From a virus, in IMG/VR virus record IMGVR_UViG_3300033143_003628, positions 1 to 55,307 of that record: a stretch of DNA of 55,307 nucleotides; one strand, written 5' to 3'. The notes under the pieces were generated by a model. It was not told the DNA's origin. It did no database searches and worked only from the letters and a program-made list of their open reading frames with translations. Shown here one piece after another: positions 47,543 to 55,307 of this stretch. Positions within the stretch are counted from its first letter, which is position 1; every line of letters starts with the position of its first letter. The position numbers were made by a program, and so were the translations under genes.

Positions 47543-49173
47543 GCTCTGGCCTCTTGCGGTCCGATGTCTACAAATGTGACTTCGGGCATCATAGCTCTAG
47601 TGATAGGAACTCGTGCTCCGAAACCACCAGGACTGAACGCATTCAATTCACCGCGTTCGTATGCAGCCCATTCAGCATCACCGAGCCGAACACCTACTAC
47701 CCAAGACCCGGAATGAATGATGTCATCTCCAAAGGGTCTGCGTGTGACAGTATGCGGCAAGTTCTGCAAAGCTTTATGGTAATCGTCAGATGTAGGATAC
47801 ATCTCTATAAAAGATTCGACCAGCTGCGCGTTCGCTTTGATCGCGTGCTGTACCCCTATCACTCTACTACTCTGAATGAATTCATGTGCGGTCTGTTCGA
47901 TTGTAGCAGGCGGAAGCCAATCATCATGTGCGTCAAACTCTGGGCCGTACTTGCCGTAAGGGTCCATCACCACACCATAGACGATCTGCTTTGAAAGCTC
48001 TGCTTTACAAATAGGAACTGAAAAATCACAATCGTTACCCTTTAACTTTTGTTTGCTTATAAAATCAGCAAATGAAATATCGCCGAACCCTTTGTCTTGG
48101 CTTTCTGACTTATGAATCAGCCAGGTTGAATCGCCATAGGTTGGCTTACTCATTAAGTATCTACCGGAAAAATGACTGCCGTCAAGTTTAATCTCAAAAG
48201 AATTATCTTTGGCTTTACCTATTTCATACGATCCGGCGTCACCGTGTACTACCACTTCGGTAGGTGCATCCATTACATTCAAAGACTTTCGCAAATCGTT
48301 CACGCCCAGCAATAACGTGTTGTTATCGAATACGAACGCACCCTTCTCAAGCCCTTCCCACCCGTACCAATCAGACACATTTTTAACCCTTTCCGCGATC
48401 TGTTTTATTTTTCTTAAAACTTCACCGGAATCCTTGTATTTCAGAATAGTAGCGGGATGTGGCAGAACGAAGTCTGCGCTTTTACCCAGGGACGTATGTG
48501 TCAAATGCCCTAATGCAATTACCGTCTGGGGGTTCAAACGTGACAACTCTGCTTTGACCCAGGGCACCCATTCATGTATATCTGTAGACTCGATTTCGTG
48601 AGTTAAATAATTGGGGCACAAATGTGTAATCATCACTTCAGTTCGACTCAACCCAAGCGGCTTCAAATACTTTTCACAGAATATGTCACCTGTGTTCCCC
48701 GATAACGCTTGACCATTACTGAAATCTAAACGACTTGGGTTCAGACCTATAAAAGCTACCGGTGCGTTCTGCGGTCCTGCTGTTGGAACCAGTTCAATGT
48801 TCTTAGATACAGCTTCTATTAATGAACTTTTTCCTAACGATATTTCTTTACGGTTCATTTCGTCTGCGACACAGAACGCAGCATTGATAATACCATCCGT
48901 TGGTTTCTTTTTCTTCTGTGCACCTACGAACCATTTATCCAGGCTCTGCCACATCTTCTGCAAAGATTTATCTGACACATTTGATAACACTTCTGGATTG
49001 AGCGCACTAAGAGCTATCTTTTCAAAGGCACTGGGCTTAGGGGCCTTATGTGACAACTTACCGCCCGCTCGACCGCGTGCTTCCGCCCGCATACCTGCAT
49101 AGACCCACCCTGGCAGATCGCGTTTTGCAATACTCCATATCTCAGTTAAAAACTCTTTAGTCAAATCTGACAT
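47539..49173 (-). CDS. Fusion: UDG-like domain plus XkdF-type prohead protease
   Basis: 544 residues in one frame. An N-terminal part (1-125) of unknown fold; a uracil-DNA-glycosylase-like domain (about 138-262) with family-4 spacing GLNPS...GQALSG..GD (143-162), MITHLCPN (181-188), VIALGHL (218-224) and LPHPA (237-241); a beta segment (about 305-356, FEIKLDGSHFSGRY and TWLIHKS) that recalls the LigD phosphoesterase domain; and a C-terminal XkdF/S78-type protease (about 396-520: VYGVVMDPYGKYG, VIGVQHAIK with His443, NAFSPGG with Ser514). The protease should mature the prohead; the DNA-repair-like parts are unexpected here. Overlaps the scaffold gene. Confidence 0.75.
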   Translation of the reverse strand: MSDLTKEFLTEIWSIAKRDLPGWVYAGMRAEARGRAGGKLSHKAPKPSAFEKIALSALNPEVLSNVSDKSLQKMWQSLDKWFVGAQKKKKPTDGIINAAFCVADEMNRKEISLGKSSLIEAVSKNIELVPTAGPQNAPVAFIGLNPSRLDFSNGQALSGNTGDIFCEKYLKPLGLSRTEVMITHLCPNYLTHEIESTDIHEWVPWVKAELSRLNPQTVIALGHLTHTSLGKSADFVLPHPATILKYKDSGEVLRKIKQIAERVKNVSDWYGWEGLEKGAFVFDNNTLLLGVNDLRKSLNVMDAPTEVVVHGDAGSYEIGKAKDNSFEIKLDGSHFSGRYLMSKPTYGDSTWLIHKSESQDKGFGDISFADFISKQKLKGNDCDFSVPICKAELSKQIVYGVVMDPYGKYGPEFDAHDDWLPPATIEQTAHEFIQSSRVIGVQHAIKANAQLVESFIEMYPTSDDYHKALQNLPHTVTRRPFGDDIIHSGSWVVGVRLGDAEWAAYERGELNAFSPGGFGARVPITRAMMPEVTFVDIGPQEARA

Positions 49174-50211
49174 TTAAGTTCCCTTCCTTCTTAAACCTTC
49201 AGTACATTCACAATGGGGATGTGCGACCGGCCCCTGAATTGGACCTTTGATCGATTCGTACTCGCCACCTAGTGGAGCCGTCTTGCCATCTAATGAAGCA
49301 CAGATGTAACAAGCATCCGGCGGTGCCATCCATACTCGTTCGACTTCCGGCAGTATCCCTGCGTCCTGTGCCGACTGCCAAGCCGCTTGTCTACCTGCCG
49401 CTTGTGCTGCAATCGTTTCCGTTCGAGCTATCCGTTCGGCCCGCTTATGTAACAATTGTTTTTTATAAACATCTGTTAGACTATTTGCTTTGTCTCCACT
49501 TAAACCCGAAGCCAGATGTAGCTGTCTTCTATTTTCTACCGCTGTATATTCACGCTCGGTTAATCCGATATTACCTTCTATCTCGGCATAAATATATTCA
49601 GCTCTGTCACCATCGTCAAACCCCTGGGATAAAGTATCTTGAACTACTTCTAATTGCGGCTTTGAAATACCTTCTACAATAAGCTGCAACGAACGATTCC
49701 GCATCCAGTCCATTGAATATGGATTAACCGGAACCATCTGAATTTTAAAATCTACTGCCGCTTTTAATACTTCAACCGGATTAGGTTCTTCGAAATCATC
49801 CAGCGTGAACTTCATATTCAAATCGAAATTCTCATTTAGCAACTCGGTCGCTTCGTCACCTGACTCTTGCAGAACCTTAGTATAAGTGTTCTCTAATGTG
49901 TCAATGAATCCCTGCCAAGCATCAGGTGGCATCGACTCGTGCTCAGTAAAGAAAGGCAGAACTTCCATCAATGTCGCGACCGAATTCGTTTCGTAAGCTA
50001 TCAAGAAATCTTTTTTAATGGCAGGGGTCAGAAGTTCGGCCATCGCTTTTAAAAATCCATTACGAAATCTATTCTCGTACTTAGTAGCGATGGCGTATGC
50101 GTCCCGGCCCTCTTTAGTATTAGGCAGTACGGTCTGCCATGCCGGACGCCTCTGCCTACGCGCCTTGAATGCCCTGATACTTTTGTACACCTGTATTAGC
50201 GGCATCCACAT
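49174..50211 (-). CDS. Mu F-like minor head protein
   Basis: 345 residues. AERIARTETIAAQAAGRQAA and the zinc-type end PPDACYICASLDG...HPHCEC (Cys301, Cys304, His331, Cys334) are the signature of the Mu gpF/SPP1 gp7 head morphogenesis family. It acts with the portal in early head assembly. Starts at either of two nearby ATGs (50211 or 50205). Confidence 0.88.
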   Translation of the reverse strand: MWMPLIQVYKSIRAFKARRQRRPAWQTVLPNTKEGRDAYAIATKYENRFRNGFLKAMAELLTPAIKKDFLIAYETNSVATLMEVLPFFTEHESMPPDAWQGFIDTLENTYTKVLQESGDEATELLNENFDLNMKFTLDDFEEPNPVEVLKAAVDFKIQMVPVNPYSMDWMRNRSLQLIVEGISKPQLEVVQDTLSQGFDDGDRAEYIYAEIEGNIGLTEREYTAVENRRQLHLASGLSGDKANSLTDVYKKQLLHKRAERIARTETIAAQAAGRQAAWQSAQDAGILPEVERVWMAPPDACYICASLDGKTAPLGGEYESIKGPIQGPVAHPHCECTEGLRRKGT

Positions 50212-51578
50212 ACTCTCTTATTGTGATATTTCAACCTGAGCCCACCTTTACTTTTAGCTACCTCTTCTTCGACTTCTTCGGCACCTACCTCTTCACCTTC
50301 CGCATCGGATTCTGCTGGCATGGGCAGCTTGGCTATCTCTAAGAACTTACGCTGCAGAGCTTCGTCACCTGCAGGTAACATTCCCGCACCGGCAAGCGAT
50401 GTCACATATGATCCCATCTCCGTTAGTGATATGGTTTCTAAATCACCGTGAACCAGCTCGGGCCATATGTCCTGCCGAATACCGTTCAACATCATCAGAT
50501 CATTAATTCCAAATCGATTAAATGTAGCAGCGATACTATCTAATATCGCACCGATGGCGATTGCAAAGAGGTTCGTTTGTGACGAAGCGAGAGCGAACGA
50601 TCCGACATTAGCCATGCCGAGCTGAATGAACTGTGCCAGGACAGATTGTAGAATATTTATTTTGTAAGAGAGCTTCACCGCAGTGGTATCTATCTGCCTG
50701 CGGCCACCTGAATGTAATAGCTCTAATTTGTATCCCGTTGGCTTGCCATTCGTATCTATCTCAGATGGAACCATTGCAAACTCACGCTGGTCGCGCTTCA
50801 ACTCACTAAGCATTGTTTCGAACGCAGCTCTGAGAGCTTTGGTTTTACCGGAAGCATCTGGATGTAGCAGAGCGATAGGGACCTGCATCGTTATCAATCC
50901 GGTCATGTCACGTTCGATCCCTATTGCTTCTATTTCACCTATGCGCTTTAGAAAGAAATAATCGACCACCGCATTTCTATATATACTGCGGCCCTCGGGA
51001 TTGTTCTTTGTTATCTTAGTTCTGAACAGAATCGATTTATCAATAGGTACTAACACAGCTTCACCATCTCCATGTGTCTGCTTCATACCTAGCAGCTCGT
51101 CATCCGTATCGAACTCCCACCGTTCGAGAGTGTCCTGTGCTCGCAGAGCTAGATTGCGCCAGCCGATTTTGCCATCTTCGAAACGACTATTAATCGTCTT
51201 GTCATCATTAGGTCCCTTACGCAGCTTGAATACCTTTTCGAAATACGACCAGCCATAGGGCAGGAATGAAAGCACTTCGGACATGAAGTCTTCGAAGGTA
51301 ACATCCATGTCAATCAAACATGATTCAACGAACTCTGCCTGCTCTAACGCTTCGGAAGTGGCGTCTGCGGGCTCGACCCGCCACTCAACCTGGCGCACTA
51401 GTGCTTCTATAACAAACGCAATCGAACCGATGACAGAGCTATTGTCCGACATCTCACGATAGAGCTTGGGACCGAACTCGCCTTTAAGCTTAGGGTGAAA
51501 CTCTTCGTTAATAACTCCCGCATCTTTCTTTAGACCTGAACTACCTATTACCGAAGTGTCCAGTTTTGCTTCTGGCAT
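50196..51578 (-). CDS. Portal protein (DUF935-like)
   Basis: 460 residues. SIAFVIEALVRQVEWRVEPA, FLPYGWSYFEKVFKL and GRSIYRNAVVDYFFLKRIGE are typical of Mu-like portals. It forms the dodecameric ring for DNA passage. Strong AAAGGAG site. The C-terminus is acidic then basic with Cys residues. Confidence 0.85.
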   Translation of the reverse strand: MPEAKLDTSVIGSSGLKKDAGVINEEFHPKLKGEFGPKLYREMSDNSSVIGSIAFVIEALVRQVEWRVEPADATSEALEQAEFVESCLIDMDVTFEDFMSEVLSFLPYGWSYFEKVFKLRKGPNDDKTINSRFEDGKIGWRNLALRAQDTLERWEFDTDDELLGMKQTHGDGEAVLVPIDKSILFRTKITKNNPEGRSIYRNAVVDYFFLKRIGEIEAIGIERDMTGLITMQVPIALLHPDASGKTKALRAAFETMLSELKRDQREFAMVPSEIDTNGKPTGYKLELLHSGGRRQIDTTAVKLSYKINILQSVLAQFIQLGMANVGSFALASSQTNLFAIAIGAILDSIAATFNRFGINDLMMLNGIRQDIWPELVHGDLETISLTEMGSYVTSLAGAGMLPAGDEALQRKFLEIAKLPMPAESDAEGEEVGAEEVEEEVAKSKGGLRLKYHNKRVCGCR

Positions 51579-51608
51579 ATCTGTACTCCTTTTATTTCTT
51601 GCATCTCT

Positions 51609-53015
51609 TTACGCGTTTGCATTAAAATCCCAGGGGCTCGAACGTGTGCCCGCTTTTGATAATGAAAAATCAAAGTTATAAATGTTCCCCGACATATGAT
51701 CGAGCGCTTGTGTCATCGTATCCACTGCGTCATCTCTTGAAGTATTGGGAAAGGCTGTGACATTATCGATGAAAGGTTCTGACCATGATGCGAGCTGTTC
51801 GGTCGGTACAAACACATTGCCCGCCTCTATCAGTCCTGACACAGATGCTAACCTTGCTTCTTTACTTCCTTTAGGTTGATAGGGGACGAGCCCCGGTACT
51901 GTGTCACAGAGTGTATCGATGACCGCTCGGCCATTCGCCTTGTCTTCTATTACCTTAGTAATTGCCTTGGGCCATTTGTGACTGAACACTTCTATTTTCT
52001 TTAGAGTCTCAGGGAAGTTTAAATTTTCTTCAATCTTATCTACAATGTACATATTAGATCCAATACGGCCCCAGACTTGACCACATACCAAACTATTCCC
52101 CGTCTTGCCAAAAGTCAAATCCCAACTCTGAATCATCTCTTCGAACTGTTCCGGCATAGTGTCGAAACGTTTGAACCAATCACGCTTGACCATATTACCT
52201 TCCAGCGGTGCCGGACGCTGTTGATAAAGACCTGCGAACATGTGTGAGCCCAACGTCTTTTTTATTTGAAGGAGAGCATCTGTGTCAAACCGCTCGGCAC
52301 ACAGCGCCGCACCCTCGGTCCTGCCTAACAAATCATTTGGCTCTGCAAGCGCAGGTAGTGAAATGACTTCCCAATCGTCCCCATGTTCAGCCATCAGCCA
52401 GCCCGATATATCCATTTCATGCCAGCGAGTCTGATCTATGATAACCGATCCACCTGGTTCCAAGCGCGTAAAAAAAGTTCCCTTGAACCAATCGATTGTG
52501 CTCTCTCTTGTAGTGGGTGACATCGCTTCGGCCCAGTCCTTATGTGGGTCGTCCAGAATTAACAACTGTCCCCCTAGACTAGTGAGTGACCCACCGACCC
52601 CTGCCGACCTCATACCGCCGCCCTCGTGAGTCTGCCAGTTCGACACCGACGACTTGTCACGCCTGACCCTTGTCCACGTCTCAGGGTTAAGCATAAACTC
52701 GTCACGCACCGCCAGACCCCACTTGGCAGCTACTTTATCGGAGTAGCTAGATAAGATCACATTATCCCAGGGACGCCAGTCTAAGTACCAGGCAGGGAGC
52801 CAGTGAGCTATTCCCTGCGACTTGCCGTGTCGCGGCGGAGCGTTCACGATGATACGAGCGTTCCCCTTTACTATTTTATTTTGGATGTACATGAGCACAA
52901 ACGAAAGCCAGGTGTATGGAATCCAGCCGCCCTTGCTCAAATGGTTAGCATACGTGGGTACTGTCATTCGCCACGTAGAATCACCAAGTGTACTACGAGA
53001 CTGAGCTGCCCTCAT
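51609..53015 (-). CDS. Terminase large subunit
   Basis: 468 residues. Walker A PPRHGKS (60-66), Walker B LLILDD (151-156), and a C-terminal nuclease domain beginning at SWDLTFG (Asp299). It cuts concatemeric DNA and pumps it into the prohead. Start overlaps the small subunit gene. Confidence 0.92.
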   Translation of the reverse strand: MRAAQSRSTLGDSTWRMTVPTYANHLSKGGWIPYTWLSFVLMYIQNKIVKGNARIIVNAPPRHGKSQGIAHWLPAWYLDWRPWDNVILSSYSDKVAAKWGLAVRDEFMLNPETWTRVRRDKSSVSNWQTHEGGGMRSAGVGGSLTSLGGQLLILDDPHKDWAEAMSPTTRESTIDWFKGTFFTRLEPGGSVIIDQTRWHEMDISGWLMAEHGDDWEVISLPALAEPNDLLGRTEGAALCAERFDTDALLQIKKTLGSHMFAGLYQQRPAPLEGNMVKRDWFKRFDTMPEQFEEMIQSWDLTFGKTGNSLVCGQVWGRIGSNMYIVDKIEENLNFPETLKKIEVFSHKWPKAITKVIEDKANGRAVIDTLCDTVPGLVPYQPKGSKEARLASVSGLIEAGNVFVPTEQLASWSEPFIDNVTAFPNTSRDDAVDTMTQALDHMSGNIYNFDFSLSKAGTRSSPWDFNANA

Positions 53016-53628
53016 TTGGATTCATTTTCCCTAAGAGTAAATTGACCGCATCCATCGCTTCGTCATCTTCGAGCAGCGGTGCAAGCGCTTCGCGCTGATC
53101 GGCCGCTGTGATCTGATGTCTTTCTTCTATAACTGTTTCAGGTTCGCCGCGACTCATACGTTCGAGCTTCATACCGGTCTCTATAAGTTTGCGAACATCT
53201 TTAGGTGCAATAGGTGTGCCCTCTTCCGACGCCTTTTTTAATCTGGTTAACCAACGTGTCAAAGCTCCCGCACCAAGAGCTTGCATCGACTTCGCAAGGT
53301 TCATATGCCGATCTCGCATACGTGACACACCTTCGAGCATCTTGCGGCGGCGTTGTTTATCGAGTGCGCGATCCCAGTCTGCGACACGTTCTGCCCAGTT
53401 CCAACGAACCGACCACTTCTCGTATTTGCGTGCAACTGTGTCAAGCTTTGCAAGCGAGCCGTCTCTTTTCCGTTCGAAATCAGCGGACTTGCGAAGCGTT
53501 CGGTCATATCCCATGTCACGATAAACTACAAAGGCTATCCATGACTTAAGGGGTTCACCAGGTTGCCGATCATATGTTTCACGGTCGGTTGCGCAAGTGA
53601 AAGGTAATATTCTTTTATCTGACATCAT
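52993..53628 (-). CDS. Terminase small subunit-like
   Basis: 211 residues, helical and basic. Directly upstream of and overlapping the large subunit gene. The WNWAERVADWDRALDKQRRR segment is typical of small terminases that recognise DNA for packaging. Two ATGs at the start; ribosome site weak. Confidence 0.75.
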   Translation of the reverse strand: MMSDKRILPFTCATDRETYDRQPGEPLKSWIAFVVYRDMGYDRTLRKSADFERKRDGSLAKLDTVARKYEKWSVRWNWAERVADWDRALDKQRRRKMLEGVSRMRDRHMNLAKSMQALGAGALTRWLTRLKKASEEGTPIAPKDVRKLIETGMKLERMSRGEPETVIEERHQITAADQREALAPLLEDDEAMDAVNLLLGKMNPNEGSSVS

Positions 53629-53646
53629 CTTAAATGTAACATTTGT

Positions 53647-54579
53647 TTACTTTCCCTGCAACAATCCAACAATATGTTCAGCAATCGCTTTCATAAAGTT
53701 TGGCGGAACACTGTTTCCCATTCGTGCGATCACTTGTTTATATGTACCTATAAATTGATAATCATCTGGATACGAAAACACTCTTTTAGTTTCATTTACA
53801 GACAAGCGCCTCGGTTCGTCAGGATGAAAATGACCAGAAGCAATGGTCTTTAAAACTGTTGGTGGTATCCTATACCAACTACAACGATAAAAACCAAAAT
53901 GTTCATAATGAGCTTGTCCTAACTTAGTTTCAAAATAATGCTCTTCATCAACTGTGCTTAATGGTTTACAATCACCTAACTCTTTCAAATCCTTTAACGC
54001 CTCTTTCAACAGAATCGGTTTTGTCTGTGGCTTTGGATGTGAAGGTTTAATTTCTAAATCCTTACGAATACCAATAAAAATCAATCGTGGCCGTGACTGC
54101 GGAACATTGTAATATTTCGTATTCAATATTCTTGCACTGACTTCATATCCACAAGCCTTCAATTCTTTTAAGCACTGAACGAAAATGATTTTCATTTTAC
54201 CTTTGACCATACCAGAAACATTCTCCATCACAAATGCTTTTGGCTGTAATCCCTGCAGAAGCCGAACATATTCCTTAAACAATTGATTTCTATTATCTGT
54301 AAAATCTCTTTTCCCAGAAATTGAAAATCCCTGACACGGCGGCGAACCGTCCAGAATATCTAATTCACCCGGTTGCAATCCGATTGTCTCTAAAACATTC
54401 GAAACAGACAGATCATTAATATCACCATGGTAAACATTTGTGTCAGGATGATTGAGCTTATACACTTCAACAGCATTGTCGTCCCACTCACAAACCAACA
54501 AAATTCTGCCACCAGCAAGCTTGTAACCCAAAGACGATCCGCCACATCCACTAAAGGTACTGACAACTGTGAAATTCAT
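53647..54579 (-). CDS. dcm: DNA cytosine-5 methyltransferase
   Basis: 310 residues. All main C5-methylase motifs are visible: FSGCGGSSLG (motif I, 9-18), SPPCQGFS with catalytic Cys82, MENV (118-121), QSRPR (161-165) and GNSVPP near the C-terminus. Likely protects phage DNA or overrides host restriction. Overlaps the ParB-like gene (ATGA). No endonuclease partner seen. Confidence 0.92.
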   Translation of the reverse strand: MNFTVVSTFSGCGGSSLGYKLAGGRILLVCEWDDNAVEVYKLNHPDTNVYHGDINDLSVSNVLETIGLQPGELDILDGSPPCQGFSISGKRDFTDNRNQLFKEYVRLLQGLQPKAFVMENVSGMVKGKMKIIFVQCLKELKACGYEVSARILNTKYYNVPQSRPRLIFIGIRKDLEIKPSHPKPQTKPILLKEALKDLKELGDCKPLSTVDEEHYFETKLGQAHYEHFGFYRCSWYRIPPTVLKTIASGHFHPDEPRRLSVNETKRVFSYPDDYQFIGTYKQVIARMGNSVPPNFMKAIAEHIVGLLQGK

Positions 54580-55106
54580 TTGGGAAACTCGAATTCACAT
54601 TTGGGACACTTGCACATCTCAATATCGTCTGCAATCGATTCGTCATACTCCCTGCCAACATCGTCAGGAACATTTGTGTGCTCAATAATCTTTTTCAATT
54701 CGGTTTCGCTAAATCCCATTGCTTCAATAGATTCCAAATCAGAATTATTAACAAGTTGCTCAATTGCTTCTGCCAAAACCGTTTCGTCCCATTCAGCAAG
54801 TTCAGCGGATTTGTTATCAGCGATTGCATAAGACATTGCTTCCGTCGCATCTAAATCTTTTCTGCGAACTGCCACCAAAGTATTTGCATCGGTGTCAACA
54901 ATTTTGACATCTTTGAACCCGGCTTTTTTAGCGGCCTCCAGTGTTCCGTTTCCAGCTCGCACGACTCCATCCTTATCCACGAAAAGTGACCGGGCCGCGC
55001 CGAACTGCTTTAGCGATTTTTCTATTGCTTTGATGTTCTCAGCCGAGTGCTTCCTGGCATTATTTGGATCGGCAATTAATTCGTCTATTGAGATTGTTTT
55101 TGACAC
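54576..55106 (-). CDS. ParB/sulfiredoxin-domain protein with zinc knuckle
   Basis: 176 residues, GTG start with GGAAGGAG upstream. ParB-like nuclease/CTPase domain: DPNNARKHS (13-21), VRAGNGTLEAA (49-59). The C-terminus carries CKCPKC (Cys165, 167, 170). In phages these proteins often precede a DNA methylase or terminase and may direct DNA modification or packaging rather than partition. First gene of the late operon, next to arrays of a repeated DNA motif. Confidence 0.8.
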   Translation of the reverse strand: MSKTISIDELIADPNNARKHSAENIKAIEKSLKQFGAARSLFVDKDGVVRAGNGTLEAAKKAGFKDVKIVDTDANTLVAVRRKDLDATEAMSYAIADNKSAELAEWDETVLAEAIEQLVNNSDLESIEAMGFSETELKKIIEHTNVPDDVGREYDESIADDIEMCKCPKCEFEFPK

Positions 55107-55129
55107 GCTTGAACTCCTTCCTAATTATC

Positions 55130-55158
55130 AAAATAGTCCTTTGTCACTAATGTGTCAA
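55130..55158 (-). promoter_or_regulatory. Promoter of the late (right-to-left) operon
   Basis: On the - strand: TTGACA (55158-55153), 17-base spacer, TATTTT (55135-55130). The wording TTGACACATTAGTGACA contains GTGACA next to the core. Drives the ParB-like gene and perhaps the whole late region. Confidence 0.75.
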
Positions 55159-55166
55159 GTTATACG

Positions 55167-55300
55167 GGTGTCACAGGTAGAGGTGTGACGATGAAAGGTT
55201 AATAATAATAGGTGTTTATATACAAGTGTCACACTGTCACACCTTCAATATTAAAAAGTACTAGAGTATAAGTAAAAACAGGGTGTCACAGTGTCACACC
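55167..55300. promoter_or_regulatory. Array of GTGTCACA operator-like sites
   Basis: An 18-base unit GTGTCACA(C/G)TGTCACACC occurs at 55226-55243 and 55283-55300, differing in one base and spaced 57 bases apart. A third GTGTCACA at 55168-55175 pairs with TGTGAC at 55184-55189 as an inverted repeat. A weak + strand promoter (TTCAAT at 55244, TATAAG at 55267) sits between the two 18-base units. Together this looks like a control region. Confidence 0.65.
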
Positions 55301-55307
55301 CCCGACA

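Noticed and set aside
47440-47994. 184-residue + strand frame
   Set aside because: Antisense to the protease and scaffold genes, without start signals.
1-55307. CRP-type sites (TGTGA-N6-TCACA)
   Set aside because: The dispersed word matches half a CRP site, but I did not find the second half at the required spacing, and most copies lie inside genes.
1-55307. Integrase, excisionase or attachment site
   Set aside because: No tyrosine or serine recombinase motif was seen in any frame; temperate lifestyle is therefore not supported.

Overview
The window looks like most or all of the genome of a tailed phage with a contractile tail (myovirus type). It has a headful-type terminase, portal and capsid genes, a tail sheath and tube, and a simple baseplate (plug, hub, gp138-like spike, gp25-like wedge, J-like wedge) of the kind known from Pam3-like short-genome myoviruses. 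The host is probably Gram-negative: promoters are sigma70-like (TTGACA boxes), ribosome sites are GAAAGGA/AAGGAGG, and the lysis genes include spanin-like proteins and a lytic transglycosylase. The host genus cannot be read from the sequence. I see no integrase, excisionase, tRNA gene, rRNA gene, IS element or CRISPR array. The first gene is open at base 1, so the window edge cuts a gene or a circularly permuted genome. I found no terminal repeat.

Left arm (1 to 23.7 kb, all + strand). Bases 1-7.1 kb hold about 22 tightly overlapping small genes, many with zinc-binding Cys pairs, plus an orphan adenine methyltransferase and a RecB-like nuclease. A promoter at 7.1 kb opens a second operon: a multi-zinc-finger protein, a small metalloprotease, coiled-coil proteins, membrane and spanin-like proteins, DNA-binding proteins and a SNF2-like helicase. 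A promoter at 16.2 kb drives an SSB-like protein, followed by a strong terminator. A third promoter drives a family A DNA polymerase, a RuvC-like resolvase and a winged-helix protein. A fourth promoter (19.7 kb) precedes small genes, a structured leader and a DUF932 gene. A separate promoter precedes the lytic transglycosylase that ends the arm.

Right arm (55.1 down to 23.6 kb, all - strand). One promoter at 55.15 kb leads a long late operon read right to left: ParB-like protein, cytosine methyltransferase, small and large terminase, portal, Mu F-like head protein, a glycosylase-protease fusion, scaffold, cement, major capsid, connector and neck genes, sheath, tube, tail chaperone pair with a -1 frameshift site, tape measure, baseplate, fibres and receptor-binding proteins. 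It ends with a caspase-like peptidase whose 3' end overlaps the transglycosylase tail to tail.

The most unusual feature is the 7-mer TGTGACA (reverse TGTCACA). I located about 63 copies by eye against roughly 7 expected by chance. It is spread through coding DNA in both arms, condensed into paired GTGTCACA arrays beside the late promoter, and related to the TTGACACACTG core shared by the early promoters. This suggests a genome-wide binding-site system, perhaps a stoperator-like repressor or ParB-like partition/condensation system. Second in interest is a head-gene polypeptide that joins a uracil-DNA glycosylase-like domain to an XkdF-type protease. No gene-free stretch exceeds 300 bases; the longest is the 201-base control region at the right edge.
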